From NCBI RefSeq assembly GCF_023150235.1, contig NZ_JAKLLH010000023.1:1-48877 (forward strand): a stretch of DNA of 48,877 nt, in the 5' to 3' direction. The notes under the pieces are model-generated. The model did no database searches. It saw only the letters and a list, made by a program, of their open reading frames with translations, and was not told the origin of the DNA. Each line of letters starts with the position of its first letter. Positions within the stretch are counted from its first letter, which is position 1. This document shows positions 29,019 through 38,564 of the stretch, piece after piece. The position numbers were made by a program, and so were the translations under genes. This DNA is from Azonexus sp. (GTDB taxonomy: Bacteria > Pseudomonadota > Gammaproteobacteria > Burkholderiales > Rhodocyclaceae).

Positions 29019-29300
29019 TCAGGGCGTAGTTACGCCCGGATTTTCAGGCCTTTCGGTTTTTTGGAGTGAAGGAGACCGGGGGCGTGCTTGCGACGATTTG
29101 AATCCACGATCTCTTGCGATGAATGCCTCCAGCATGTGCGGGATCAGCGTCGCCGCATCCACCGTCTCGCCATAGGTCTGCGCGTGCAGCGCGGCGTAGC
29201 GATCAAGGTCCGCCTTCAGGCTGGCCGGGCATGAGAAGGTCAGCTTGATGCTTTCGGTCTTGGGCAGCGGTCCCAGCCGCAGCTTGCGCGTGGTGCTCAT
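29019..29300 (-). CDS. DUF2274-domain protein
   Basis: The 93-residue protein starts MSTTRKLRLGPLPKTESIKL and matches the DUF2274 family, small proteins regularly found after trbI in this type of conjugation cluster. The middle (TFSCPASLKADLDRYAALHA) looks like a ribbon-helix-helix core, so it may bind DNA. Its start overlaps the trbI stop (ATGA). It is the last gene of the long traG-trb transcription unit. The tail (after residue 70) is disordered. Confidence 0.8.
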   Translation of the reverse strand: MSTTRKLRLGPLPKTESIKLTFSCPASLKADLDRYAALHAQTYGETVDAATLIPHMLEAFIARDRGFKSSQARPRSPSLQKTERPENPGVTTP

Positions 29301-30574
29301 CGCGAAGTCCCTCGATTGAAGAACAGTGGCTGATAGGGCCGCAGCACCAGATCCCGATTGACGATGATGCGGACCGGCAGGCCCGGCCGCTCGGTCAATG
29401 TGGGCTGAATGTTGAGGTTGCGCCGAGTCATTTCCTGCCCGACCTGGTTCACGCTGTCCTGCAGGCTGTCGCGCCCGGCGATGACGACTCGATCGCCGTT
29501 CTGGCGGCTTTCCGGCGCGGCCAGCTCGGCACCGATCCCCAGCAGCGTCGTCAGCGCTGCGCCAGCGAAGATGCGGTCCCAGTGCCAATCGACGCCATCC
29601 TCCAAACCGGCGTAGCCGGCCGGGTCGGTGCCGGCCAGGTTGTCCAGCGCCAGCGAGGAAGTGTCGGGCAGGATGATCCGATTCCACACCACCTGCACCC
29701 GGCTCTGCCCGTAGCTCACCTGGCTGTTGTAGCGGCCGAGGATGCGCGAGCCTTGCGGGATCAGCAGAAACTTGCCGGTGGCCGTGTCGTAAATCGGTTC
29801 CGTCACCGTGGCGATCACGTCGCCCGGCAGATCGGACTTGATGCCCGTGACCAACGCGCCAGCGATCACCGTCCCAGCCATCACCTGGTACGGTGAAGCT
29901 GGCATTTTCAAGTTCCCGGAATTGCGAGTTTCCGTAGTTCCGGCTTTCAGGAATGCCTCTTTCTGGTCTTGCCGGTTCTGCACGGCGGTCGGATCAGCAG
30001 GCTGCGCTGCCGTCGAGGCCGGCCCGGCAGCCATCGGATCGAAGCCGGCAAGGCCTGACGCAGGACTGGCCGTGGCCATCTGCGTTGGCGCGGCGGCGGC
30101 GCGCTGGTTGCTGGAACGGAAGAACACCGATGCCCCTGCGGCCGCTTCCGCTTCCTTGCGCTGTGCGTCGTGCTCGGCATTAGCCGGAGCGTGGCCGGGC
30201 GGGGTGTAGCTGGGTGTTACTGGCTGCTGCGATTTCACGATGGCCGGACCCAAGTCCCCCGGCAGCGGCGGCCCAAGTTCAGGAACATGCGGCGGCAATT
30301 TGGAATAGTCGGTCGGAAGTTGCTCCAGTCCTTCCGAGCGCGAAACACGATCCACGTTGTAAAGCTCGGCTTGTTCGCTTGCACTGCGCTTGCGCGGTTG
30401 CAGCGACCACATCGTGGCGCCCAGCACGGCCACGGCGAGGCCTCCAGCCAAGATCGCCAATGTGCGCCTGTTCAAGCGTGTCACGGGGCGCGGCTGGGCG
30501 CGTAGCGCCACCGCCTCGGGGGCCTCCTTGGACGCCTGCGGCGCGCCAAGGTCGGGAGTGTCGTCCAGGCTCAT
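29297..30574 (-). CDS. trbI: Conjugal transfer protein TrbI (VirB10-like)
   Basis: The 425-residue protein has a cytoplasmic N terminus, one membrane span (about 38-58, LAILAGGLAVAVLGATMWSL), a Pro/Ala-rich periplasmic linker and a C-terminal VirB10 domain (about 225-400, with LLIPQGSRILGRYNSQVSYG and WNRIILPDTSSLALDNL). It bridges inner and outer membranes in the type IV secretion core complex with TrbG. It starts 2 bases after the trbG stop. Confidence 0.95.
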   Translation of the reverse strand: MSLDDTPDLGAPQASKEAPEAVALRAQPRPVTRLNRRTLAILAGGLAVAVLGATMWSLQPRKRSASEQAELYNVDRVSRSEGLEQLPTDYSKLPPHVPELGPPLPGDLGPAIVKSQQPVTPSYTPPGHAPANAEHDAQRKEAEAAAGASVFFRSSNQRAAAAPTQMATASPASGLAGFDPMAAGPASTAAQPADPTAVQNRQDQKEAFLKAGTTETRNSGNLKMPASPYQVMAGTVIAGALVTGIKSDLPGDVIATVTEPIYDTATGKFLLIPQGSRILGRYNSQVSYGQSRVQVVWNRIILPDTSSLALDNLAGTDPAGYAGLEDGVDWHWDRIFAGAALTTLLGIGAELAAPESRQNGDRVVIAGRDSLQDSVNQVGQEMTRRNLNIQPTLTERPGLPVRIIVNRDLVLRPYQPLFFNRGTSR

Positions 30575-30576
30575 AG

Positions 30577-31581
30577 TCAGTTCCCCCGTGCTACGCCATC
30601 CGTGCGCTCGATGCGCACCACTTCGCCCCTGTCACCGCCCAGGCGAAGTTCGGCCGCGCCGAACAGTCGATCCACGATGTAGTACGGCGAGCGGAAACGG
30701 TAGTTCACCAGTTTCCCATCGCCCTGAGCGCCAATCACGAACAGCGGCGGCAGCTCGCCTTGAGCAATGCCCGGGGGGAACTGGATATAGACCTTCTCGC
30801 CGTCGTCGAAGGCGCGCAGCGGTTTCCACGGCGGCGTGCTGCCGCTGATCGCATAGCGGAAGCGAATCTTCTCCAGCGACAGGCCGGTATCGACCGGCGC
30901 GGTCGCCTGTGCGACCTGTGCCTGGCGTTGCAGGGCCAGCATCCGATCTTTCGGGTATTCCCACGACACCGAAGCCATCCAGGCGCGTTCGGTCGAGGTC
31001 AGTTCGATCAGGTAGGTGCGCCGACTGGTGGTGATGACCAGATTGGTTTTGAGCCCCGAGCGGATCGGCTTGACCAATACGCTAACGCGCAATGCCTCAC
31101 CGGTGCCGCTGGACGTGTCACCGACAATCCAGCGCACGGTATCTCCGGCGGCGACCGTCACGAGTTCCTCGCCGGGTTGGAGAGAAATCACCGTTACCCG
31201 TCCCGGTGCCGCGTAGACCTGATACAGCGCACCATCGGTGAAGGGCCAGACCTGGATGGCGTTGACGTAGCCCTCACGCGTGGGCGCGATACGCGCCTCG
31301 GCATTGGCACGCGATACCCGCAGCTTTTCATCGGCGGGTTCAGGTGCCGCCTTGGCCTCGATGCTCTCGGGCAGAGGCTTCATTTGCGCCGGCATCGGCA
31401 GCACCTTCGGTACTTCGACCACTTCAACCGGCTTGGGCGGTTCGGGCAGCGGCTGGGCCTGCACCGGCTCATCGAGCGAGATAGCCGGTGGCGGCGTGCC
31501 CTTCGTGGCGCAGCCCTGCAACGACAGGGCTGAGGCTGCAAGCGTCAACACGAAAGCGTAAAAGCGGAAAGATTGGTTCAT
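30577..31581 (-). CDS. trbG: Conjugal transfer lipoprotein TrbG (VirB9-like)
   Basis: The 334-residue protein has a lipoprotein signal ending LSLQGC (about 15-20), a Pro-rich linker and a VirB9/CagX domain (about 85-330). It forms the outer ring of the core complex with TrbI. Start ATG 31581 overlaps the trbF stop (ATGA); a longer frame from 31620 overlaps trbF more and is rejected. Confidence 0.95.
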   Translation of the reverse strand: MNQSFRFYAFVLTLAASALSLQGCATKGTPPPAISLDEPVQAQPLPEPPKPVEVVEVPKVLPMPAQMKPLPESIEAKAAPEPADEKLRVSRANAEARIAPTREGYVNAIQVWPFTDGALYQVYAAPGRVTVISLQPGEELVTVAAGDTVRWIVGDTSSGTGEALRVSVLVKPIRSGLKTNLVITTSRRTYLIELTSTERAWMASVSWEYPKDRMLALQRQAQVAQATAPVDTGLSLEKIRFRYAISGSTPPWKPLRAFDDGEKVYIQFPPGIAQGELPPLFVIGAQGDGKLVNYRFRSPYYIVDRLFGAAELRLGGDRGEVVRIERTDGVARGN

Positions 31582-32282
31582 GGCTTGGCTCCTTCGGCGG
31601 CATCGAGTTCGCGGCTCCACGACAGTCCGTTGACGTAGATGCCCAGTGGGTTCTTGCGCAAACGCTGCTCGGTGCGCGGGGTTTGCAGGACGGTGGATAT
31701 CACGGCGTTCCAGCGCTCGGTGCCGGCCGGCGCACCATTGACGAAGCGCTGTTCGGTCCAGCGCACGTTGAAAGACGCATCGCTGGCACGCACGACGCTG
31801 GTGATCTGCACCGTGACCGACTCCTTGCCGACGCGCGCGAACGGGTCATGGGTACGCGCGTACTCGTTGAGCACGCCCGCGCCACGATCGGTGGTGTAGT
31901 CGTAGGCATCGAGCCAGTTCTGCCGCACGACGATGGGGTCGATGGACAGCGAACGAACCAGCACGACGAAGTGCGCCAGGTGATAGGCGATCTGCGCATC
32001 GTTCGGCCGGTACGGCGTGGCCGCTTCGCCGACAGCCCGAACCTGGCCGGCCTGATCCACTTCCACCACATAGGGCGTGACGATGGACTGCGCCGAGCGC
32101 CAGACCAGCCCACCTGCCATCAGCAGAGCGAGCACCAGACAACCAAAGGCCATCAGCCGCCAGTTCTTTGCCTGCACGCGGGCCGAACCGATGCGCTCGT
32201 CCCACACCTGCGCGGCGGATTGGTAGGGAGTGGCAGGCTGCGGCGTATCGGCATAGCGCACCTGCGGTCGTTTGAATCGCAT
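31578..32282 (-). CDS. trbF: Conjugal transfer protein TrbF (VirB8-like)
   Basis: The 234-residue inner membrane protein has one span (about 43-62, AFGCLVLALLMAGGLVW) and a periplasmic NTF2-like VirB8 domain (about 75-230). It nucleates assembly of the mating-pair channel. It starts 24 bases after trbL. Confidence 0.94.
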   Translation of the reverse strand: MRFKRPQVRYADTPQPATPYQSAAQVWDERIGSARVQAKNWRLMAFGCLVLALLMAGGLVWRSAQSIVTPYVVEVDQAGQVRAVGEAATPYRPNDAQIAYHLAHFVVLVRSLSIDPIVVRQNWLDAYDYTTDRGAGVLNEYARTHDPFARVGKESVTVQITSVVRASDASFNVRWTEQRFVNGAPAGTERWNAVISTVLQTPRTEQRLRKNPLGIYVNGLSWSRELDAAEGAKP

Positions 32283-32306
32283 GGTTTGTTCTCCTTATGA
32301 ATGGCT

Positions 32307-33686
32307 TCAATCGTCGGAACTGTGCAAACTCGGGCCGCTGCTCGAACCACCGCCATCGCCGCCGCGCAGCGAGTGGGCGGCGGTCGTGGCGGCATGGCTG
32401 ATCTGCTGGCGGCGATGCAGGCGCTTGGCCCAGGCGGGTTGTGCTTGTTGCTGCGGGTCCGCAGCGCGGGAACTGGCTTCGCTAGCGGTGGATTGGCCTG
32501 ATGACGCGGCGCCTCCGGATGCCGGCCCTGCCTCGTCGGAACGGAAGGCGGATGCCGCGCGTTCCTTGAGCGAGCGCATCCCGGCAGCGGCCTTTTGCCC
32601 GACGGCTTGCGCACCGGTCTTGGCGACATTGCCCACGCCGGCAGCGGCCCCCTTGAGGCCACCGCCGGCCGCTGCGGAACCGGCTTGATAGGCCGAGCGC
32701 GCGCTGCCTGCGGTCGAGGCCGCAGCACGCGCACCGCTGGCAGCCATCCTGGCGGCGGCGGGTGCCATGCGCGCCCCAGCCACCACTGCGCTGCCCACAC
32801 CGGTCGCGGCAGCGCCGAGCGCGACAGCCGTACCGGCTGCGCCCATCGCGGCCCCGGCCATCGCACCCGCACCAAGCTGCGGCGCACCGGACACGAGGCC
32901 GGTGGCGATACCGGGACCGAAGATGCCGAGTGCCAGCATGGCGAGCGAGGCCAGCATCACCACCAGCGCGTGATCGACGGACGGTTCACTGGGCGTGACC
33001 TGGAATTCGGCAAACAACCCGGTACCAATACCCACGATCACGGCCAGTACCAGCACTTTGATGCCCGAGGACACCACGTTGCCGAGCACCTTTTCGGCGA
33101 GAAAGGCGGTCTTGTTCCAGAGTGCGAACGGCACCAGTACGAAGCCGGCGAGCGTGGTCAGCTTGAACTCGATCAGCGTGACGAAGAGCTGCACCGCCAG
33201 CACAAAGAAGCTGATGATGACGATCAGCCAGGCGAGGAACATCACCACGATGGGTGCGATGTTGATGAACACCTCCGGGAAGCCGGCCATCTCGCTGATC
33301 TGCTGCAGGATGGGCGCAGCGGCATCGATGCCGGTCTTGGCGAGGCGCCCCGGCTGCAGGAAGGTCGCCATCGTCAACGTCGAACCGGAAGCCGTCAGGC
33401 CAAGGCCGGCGAAGGACCGGAACACGATGCCGGAGAGCCAGTTGAAGTTGCCGATGATGTAGGCGAAGGCGCCGACGTAGAGCACCTTGCGCAGGAGCTT
33501 GGCCATCACGTCTTCGCCCTGGCCGGTGGCATGGCCCAGTGCCCAGTAGAGGCCGGCCAGGGTCATGTCGATCGCCACCAGCGTCGCGGTCAGGAAAGCG
33601 ACTTCACCGTGCAGCAGACCGAACCCCGAATCGATGTAGGTGGAGAAGACATTGAGGAAACGGTCGATGACGGAGACGTCGTTCAT
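32307..33686 (-). CDS. trbL: Conjugal transfer protein TrbL (VirB6-like)
   Basis: The 459-residue polytopic inner membrane protein has about 6-7 hydrophobic spans in residues 25-285 and a long Ala/Gly/Ser-rich soluble tail (about 290-459) of low complexity. The N terminus MNDVSVIDRFLNVFSTYIDS is typical. It is the VirB6-type channel component. It starts 11 bases after trbJ. The repetitive Ala-rich tail varies most among relatives. No TrbK gene lies between trbJ and trbL, unlike RP4. Confidence 0.95.
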   Translation of the reverse strand: MNDVSVIDRFLNVFSTYIDSGFGLLHGEVAFLTATLVAIDMTLAGLYWALGHATGQGEDVMAKLLRKVLYVGAFAYIIGNFNWLSGIVFRSFAGLGLTASGSTLTMATFLQPGRLAKTGIDAAAPILQQISEMAGFPEVFINIAPIVVMFLAWLIVIISFFVLAVQLFVTLIEFKLTTLAGFVLVPFALWNKTAFLAEKVLGNVVSSGIKVLVLAVIVGIGTGLFAEFQVTPSEPSVDHALVVMLASLAMLALGIFGPGIATGLVSGAPQLGAGAMAGAAMGAAGTAVALGAAATGVGSAVVAGARMAPAAARMAASGARAAASTAGSARSAYQAGSAAAGGGLKGAAAGVGNVAKTGAQAVGQKAAAGMRSLKERAASAFRSDEAGPASGGAASSGQSTASEASSRAADPQQQAQPAWAKRLHRRQQISHAATTAAHSLRGGDGGGSSSGPSLHSSDD

Positions 33687-33697
33687 GGCCGCATCCG

Positions 33698-34426
33698 TCA
33701 GTTGCCGTAGAAATTCACGGATTGCGGCGTGTACGCCGTGCCGCTGCCGATGAAGCGGCGCGTCACCTCGCGTCCACGCTCAACAGCGGCCGCCTGCCGA
33801 GCCAGTTCCAACGAGGCCGCGCGACCTTGCGTGAGCTGGAGCTGCTGGGTCTGGATGGACTGCTTGGCTTGCAGGGCCAGAAGCTGATTGGTGGCCTGCA
33901 TGGCCTGCAAGGCGCCGGTGGCCGATTGACTCTGGTCGACCAGATCGGCCAATACGCCCTCATCCTGGTTCAGGTTCTGCGACACCTGCGCCTGCATGCG
34001 CATGGCAGTCTGCAAGCCCTGGAGCGTGTTTTGCCAGCGCTGATGCGCATCCTGGAACATCTGGTTGCCGCTCACGCTGGCGGCGTACTGCTCCGGGTAG
34101 AGTTGCGCGAATTGCTGGTCCATATTCTGGATGTCGAAGGCCAGCCCTCGCGCCTGGGAGATCAGTTGCCGTGTCGTATCCAGATTGGCCCGCAGGCGAT
34201 TGACCACGTTGAAAGGCAGGCTTGCGAGGTTGCGAGCCTCGTTCATCAAGGACTGCGCTTCGTTCTGAAGCTGCTTGATCTGGTTGTTGATCTGCTCCAG
34301 CGTGTGCGCGGCAGTCAGGATGTTCTGGGCCAGATTCGTGGGGTCGATGACGACCCATTGCGCGTGTGCGACGGGCATGGCACCGATCAAGGCGGCAACA
34401 GCGACGGCAAGAAGACGTTTTTTCAT
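33698..34426 (-). CDS. trbJ: Conjugal transfer protein TrbJ (VirB5-like)
   Basis: The 242-residue protein has a signal peptide (about 1-23, KKRLLAVAVAALIGAMPVAHAQ) and a long alpha-helical, Gln-rich body containing QWVVIDPTNLAQNILTAAHT, the TrbJ N-terminal signature. It is a minor pilus-tip or adhesion component. ATG 34426 overlaps the trbE stop (ATGA); the longer frame from 34513 lacks support. Confidence 0.93.
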   Translation of the reverse strand: MKKRLLAVAVAALIGAMPVAHAQWVVIDPTNLAQNILTAAHTLEQINNQIKQLQNEAQSLMNEARNLASLPFNVVNRLRANLDTTRQLISQARGLAFDIQNMDQQFAQLYPEQYAASVSGNQMFQDAHQRWQNTLQGLQTAMRMQAQVSQNLNQDEGVLADLVDQSQSATGALQAMQATNQLLALQAKQSIQTQQLQLTQGRAASLELARQAAAVERGREVTRRFIGSGTAYTPQSVNFYGN

Positions 34427-36873
34427 GGGGAAACCTCCAGAGGTTGGGAAGCGAGGAAGGACGCGGCCGAGGGAGCGGACGGCAACAGGTCGGCCGCCCA
34501 ATCGAGGCCGCAATGGCGCAGCCAGGCACCCGCGAAGCCCGGTGTTCCGGCATCGCGCAGCACGCTGTCGATTGCGCGCTGATCCTGGGGTGTCGAAGCG
34601 CCCGCAAAGGCGAGCGTGACTGGCCCAAGGTCAAGATCGAACAGGCGGTTGCCCTGACGCGACTGGTAGTAGTAGTCGTGCTTGGGCTGGGCGGTGGCGA
34701 CGATCTCGATTTGCCGGGAATTCAGCCCAAAGCCCTCGTAGATCGTGCGGATCTGCGGCTCGGTGGCCTGCGGGTTGGGCAGGAAGATGCGGCTCGCGCA
34801 GCTCTCGATGATCGCGGGTGCGATGGTCGAGTCCTTGATGTCGGCGAGCGACTGCGTGGCAAAGATGACGCTGACGTTCTTCTTGCGCAGTGTCTTGAGC
34901 CATTGGCGGATGCGCGCCGCGAACACCGGGTCGTCCAGGAACAGCCAGGCTTCATCGAGGATCAGCAGTGTTGGCGCGCCGTCGAAACGCTCGTCGAAGC
35001 GTGCGAACAAATAGCCCAGCACGGCCAGCACTGCGGCCTTGCTGTGCATCAGTTCCTCCATCTCGAAGCCCTGAACGTCGCCCACGCCCAGCCGGTCGCT
35101 GTCGGCATCCAGCAGCTTGCCGTGCGCGCCGCCGAGCACGTAGGGCGCGAGCGCTTGGCGCAGCACGTTGGATTGCAGCAGCACCGACAGGCCGGTGAGC
35201 GTGCGTTGCTCGACGGGGGCACCCGCGAGACTGCCGAGTGCCGACCAGATGGCCACCTTCTCGTCCGGGCCGACCGCAATGCCTTCGTGCCGCAGGCGGC
35301 CTTCGACCCACTCGGCCGCCCAGGTGCGATAGCCCTCCCGGTCGATACTGGCGAGAGGCTGGAAAGCGATTGTGCCATCAGCGCCCAGGTCATAGTGCTC
35401 ACCGCCCAGGCCGAGAATGGTGGCGCGCATCGAGCGCCCCATGTCGAAGGCGAAGATGCGGGAGCCGGGGTAGCGGCGGAACTGCATCGCCAGCGTGGCG
35501 AGCAGAACCGATTTGCCCATGCCGGTCGGCCCGGCCACCAGCGTATGCCCCACGTCGCCGATGTGCGTCACCAGCCGGAATGGCGTCGCGCCTTCGGTGC
35601 GCGTGACGATCAGCGGCGGTCCGTCGAGGTGATCGTTCTTCTCCGGCCCGGCCCACACCGCCGACACCGGCATCAGGTGCGCGAGATTCAGCGTCGAGAC
35701 GATGGGCTGGCGGACATTGGCATAGGCATTGCCCGGCACCGACGACAGCCAGGCCTCCACAGCGTTCAGCGTCTCCGGGATCGTCACGAAGCCACGGCCC
35801 TGAATGACGCGCTCCACCCTGCGCAGCTTTTCGTCGGCCGTGTTGGCGTCGGCATCCAGCACGGTTACGGTCGCGGTGACGTAACCGAAAGCGACCTGAT
35901 CGCTGCCCAGTTCCTGCAATGCCGCGTCCGCGTCGGCGGACTTGTTGCTGGCGTCGGTATCGACCAACGGGCTTTCCTGTTGAAAGATGGTTTCGCGCAG
36001 CAGCGCGAGGACGTTCTTGCGCTTGGCAAACCACTGTCGGCGCAGGCGGCCCAGTTCCTTCTCAGCCTCAGCCTTGTCCATGCACAGGAAGCGCGTGCTC
36101 CAGCGGTAAGCGAAGCCGAGCCGGTTGAGGTCGTCCAGAATCCCAGGCCAGGTCGAGGTCGGGAAGCCACGCACCGTCACCACGCGCAGGTGCTGGTCGC
36201 CCAGCATGGGCACGAGGCCGCCGACCAGCGGCGCGTCGGCCAGTAGCGCATCGAGATGGAACGGCACTTCCGGCACGCCGATGCGGTAGCGGTGTATCGA
36301 AACGGTCGCATGCAGGTAGGTCAGCGTCTGGCTGTCGTCGAGCCAGTCGATCTCCGGCATCACACCATCCAGCAAGTCATAAATGCGATCGGTTTCCGCG
36401 ACGAAGGCCGATAGGCGTTCGCGCCAGTCCACGCCTTGCGTGGGCGTGTTCTCGTAGAGCATCTTGGCCGCCCGTGCGCGGGACTCCTCGGGCGGCAGGT
36501 ATTGCAGCGTGAGGTGATAGCCGCTCTCGAAGTGGTTCCCCGACTCTTCGAAGGTCGCACGCCGCTCCTCGTCCACCAGCCAGGACAAGGGCTCCGGGAA
36601 ATCCGAGTGCGGATAGCCTGCCGCTGGCCTGCGTTCGGCTTCGACGAACAGCGCCCAGCCAGAGCCGAGCCGGCGCAGCGCATTGTTCAGCCGTGCCGTC
36701 GTGGCGATCAGCTCGCCTTGCGTCGCGCTGTCCAGGTCCGGCCCACGAAAGCGCGCCGTGCGCTGGAAACTGCCATCCTTGTTGAGCACGACACCCGGCG
36801 CGACCAGACCGGCCCAGGGCAGCCAGTCGGCAAGCAAGGCCGGGCGCTGGCGGTATTCGGCGAGGTTCAGCAT
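34423..36873 (-). CDS. trbE: Conjugal transfer ATPase TrbE (VirB4-like)
   Basis: The 816-residue AAA+ ATPase energises pilus biogenesis at the inner membrane. It has the CagE/VirB4 N-terminal domain (about 1-400), Walker A VAGPTGMGKSVLLATLAM (about 450), and Walker B TLLILDEAWLFLDD (about 640). Length is normal for TrbE. It starts 10 bases after trbD. Confidence 0.96.
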   Translation of the reverse strand: MLNLAEYRQRPALLADWLPWAGLVAPGVVLNKDGSFQRTARFRGPDLDSATQGELIATTARLNNALRRLGSGWALFVEAERRPAAGYPHSDFPEPLSWLVDEERRATFEESGNHFESGYHLTLQYLPPEESRARAAKMLYENTPTQGVDWRERLSAFVAETDRIYDLLDGVMPEIDWLDDSQTLTYLHATVSIHRYRIGVPEVPFHLDALLADAPLVGGLVPMLGDQHLRVVTVRGFPTSTWPGILDDLNRLGFAYRWSTRFLCMDKAEAEKELGRLRRQWFAKRKNVLALLRETIFQQESPLVDTDASNKSADADAALQELGSDQVAFGYVTATVTVLDADANTADEKLRRVERVIQGRGFVTIPETLNAVEAWLSSVPGNAYANVRQPIVSTLNLAHLMPVSAVWAGPEKNDHLDGPPLIVTRTEGATPFRLVTHIGDVGHTLVAGPTGMGKSVLLATLAMQFRRYPGSRIFAFDMGRSMRATILGLGGEHYDLGADGTIAFQPLASIDREGYRTWAAEWVEGRLRHEGIAVGPDEKVAIWSALGSLAGAPVEQRTLTGLSVLLQSNVLRQALAPYVLGGAHGKLLDADSDRLGVGDVQGFEMEELMHSKAAVLAVLGYLFARFDERFDGAPTLLILDEAWLFLDDPVFAARIRQWLKTLRKKNVSVIFATQSLADIKDSTIAPAIIESCASRIFLPNPQATEPQIRTIYEGFGLNSRQIEIVATAQPKHDYYYQSRQGNRLFDLDLGPVTLAFAGASTPQDQRAIDSVLRDAGTPGFAGAWLRHCGLDWAADLLPSAPSAASFLASQPLEVSP

Positions 36874-36883
36874 GGCATGGCCC

Positions 36884-37153
36884 TCACACGTCCAGCAGCG
36901 GTTTGTGTTTCAGGTGGGTGGCAAACACCTGCATGAACTGCGGATCGACGCGCGCGCCCCACATCGCCAGCGAGTGGCCGACGATCCAGAGCACCAGGCC
37001 CGGAATCCATAGTTGCAGACCCAGGCCCACGGCGGCGGCCAACGTGCCGTTGGCAATCGCCACGGTGCGCGGCGCACCGCCCAGCAGGATCGGTTCGGTC
37101 AGCGAGCGATGCAGCGGAATCTCGAAGCCCGGCAGGTCGTTGGCCGTGCTCAT
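36884..37153 (-). CDS. trbD: Conjugal transfer protein TrbD (VirB3-like)
   Basis: The 89-residue inner membrane protein begins with the family motif GFEIPLHRSLTEPILLGGAP and has two close hydrophobic segments (about 30-65). It partners TrbE in pilus assembly. Its start overlaps the trbC stop by ATGA. Confidence 0.92.
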   Translation of the reverse strand: MSTANDLPGFEIPLHRSLTEPILLGGAPRTVAIANGTLAAAVGLGLQLWIPGLVLWIVGHSLAMWGARVDPQFMQVFATHLKHKPLLDV

Positions 37154-37527
37154 ACGACGGCCCCGCCGGAGAAGCTGAAGAACGACAGGAAGAATGAGGA
37201 CGCGGCGAAGGCAATGGACAGGCCGAACACGATCTGGATCAGCTTGCGAAAGCCCCCTGACGTATCACCGAAGGCCAGCGCCAGGCCCGTCGAAATGATG
37301 ATGATGACCGCGATGATCCGAGCCACCGGCCCTTGGATGGAGTCGAGGATGGATTGCAGCGGCCCTTCCCAGGGCATTGAGGAGCCGGCCGCCTTCGCGG
37401 TGCCGGCCATCGTCAGCATCGCGGCGGCCAGCAGCAGTCCGTGATGGGCGGGCTCGGCCAGACGACGCAGGCGAGCGAGGATCGAAGCGGGATTTACGGA
37501 AAAGCGGAAAGCATGGGCGTGCGTCAT
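37150..37527 (-). CDS. trbC: Conjugal transfer pilin TrbC (VirB2-like)
   Basis: The 125-residue prepilin has a long signal-type segment (about 25-47, ending AGTAKAAG) and two hydrophobic helices (about 68-88 and 97-120) with the linker FGDTSGGFRKLIQ. It is the pilus subunit; in RP4 the homologue is cyclised. ATG 37527 overlaps the trbB stop. A longer frame covering this region is a shadow. Confidence 0.92.
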   Translation of the reverse strand: MTHAHAFRFSVNPASILARLRRLAEPAHHGLLLAAAMLTMAGTAKAAGSSMPWEGPLQSILDSIQGPVARIIAVIIIISTGLALAFGDTSGGFRKLIQIVFGLSIAFAASSFFLSFFSFSGGAVV

Positions 37528-38564
37528 GGCAGTTCTCCAGAGTGGTTGAGGGACAGGGAAGGAACGACGGAAGAAGGTGGCAACAGCTCTGGAAACGGCG
37601 TTTCCAGCACGTCCGCCAGGCGATAGCCCACACCGTCGAAGCCCGCGACACGGGCGATGGTTTCGATGCGGCGCTTGCGGCCACGGCCGACGATGAATAC
37701 GACGACGTTCACCGCCTCGGCGATCAGTGCACGCGGCGGATTCACCGCGACTTCGAGAACCAACTGTTCCAGGCGCAGCAGCGCGCCCAGTGCGGAACCG
37801 GCGTGGATGGTGGCAATGCCACCGGGGTGGCCGGTACCCCAGACCTTGATGAGATCCAGCGCCTCGCCGCCGCGTACTTCGCCGACAACCACACGGTCGG
37901 GGCGCAGCCGCATCGTGGCGCGCACCAGTTCGGTCATGGACACGACGCCCGTGCGCGTGCGCAGCGGCACATGGTCGCGGGCGGCGCATTGCAATTCGAT
38001 GGTGTCTTCGAGCACCAGCACGCGGTCGCCGGTGACGGCGGTCTCGGCGAGCAAGGCGTTCGCCAGCGTCGTCTTGCCAGTGCAGGTGCCGCCGGCGATC
38101 AGGATGTTCTGCCGCTCGCACACCGCATGGCGCAGGAACTCGGCCTGTGGGGCGGACAGGATGCCGTCGGCCACGTAGCGATCCAGGCCGATGATGTTCA
38201 CGGCCCGCTTGCGCAGCGCGAAGGCTGGCCCCGGTGCGGCAGGCGGCAGAATGCCTTCGAAGCGTTCGCCCGTCTCGGGTAGCTCGGCGGTCAGGAGCGG
38301 TTGGCCGCGATGGACTTCCGCACCGACGTGGGCTGCGACCAGCCGGATGATCCGCTCGCCATCCTCCTCGGGCAGCTCCACGCCCAGCGGTGCGCGACCG
38401 GACGACAGGCGATCGACCCACAGTGACCGGTCGGGGTTGAGCATGATTTCCACCACGTCGGGGTCTTCGAGGGCGGCGGCAATCACTGGCCCCATGGCCG
38501 TGCGCAGCATGCGAATGCGGCGGTCCAGCGACGTGGCGGTGAAGGACTCGGGTTGCGCGCTCAT
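37524..38564 (-). CDS. trbB: Conjugal transfer ATPase TrbB (VirB11-like)
   Basis: The 346-residue hexameric traffic ATPase has Walker A ILIAGGTCTGKTTLANALL (about 150), an Asp box (VLVLEDTIELQCAA), a Walker B-like region (LRPDRVVVGEVRGGEALDLI) and the His box (GHPGGIATIHAGSALGAL). It powers assembly and substrate transfer. Start overlaps the stop of the CopG-like gene (ATGA). Confidence 0.96.
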   Translation of the reverse strand: MSAQPESFTATSLDRRIRMLRTAMGPVIAAALEDPDVVEIMLNPDRSLWVDRLSSGRAPLGVELPEEDGERIIRLVAAHVGAEVHRGQPLLTAELPETGERFEGILPPAAPGPAFALRKRAVNIIGLDRYVADGILSAPQAEFLRHAVCERQNILIAGGTCTGKTTLANALLAETAVTGDRVLVLEDTIELQCAARDHVPLRTRTGVVSMTELVRATMRLRPDRVVVGEVRGGEALDLIKVWGTGHPGGIATIHAGSALGALLRLEQLVLEVAVNPPRALIAEAVNVVVFIVGRGRKRRIETIARVAGFDGVGYRLADVLETPFPELLPPSSVVPSLSLNHSGELP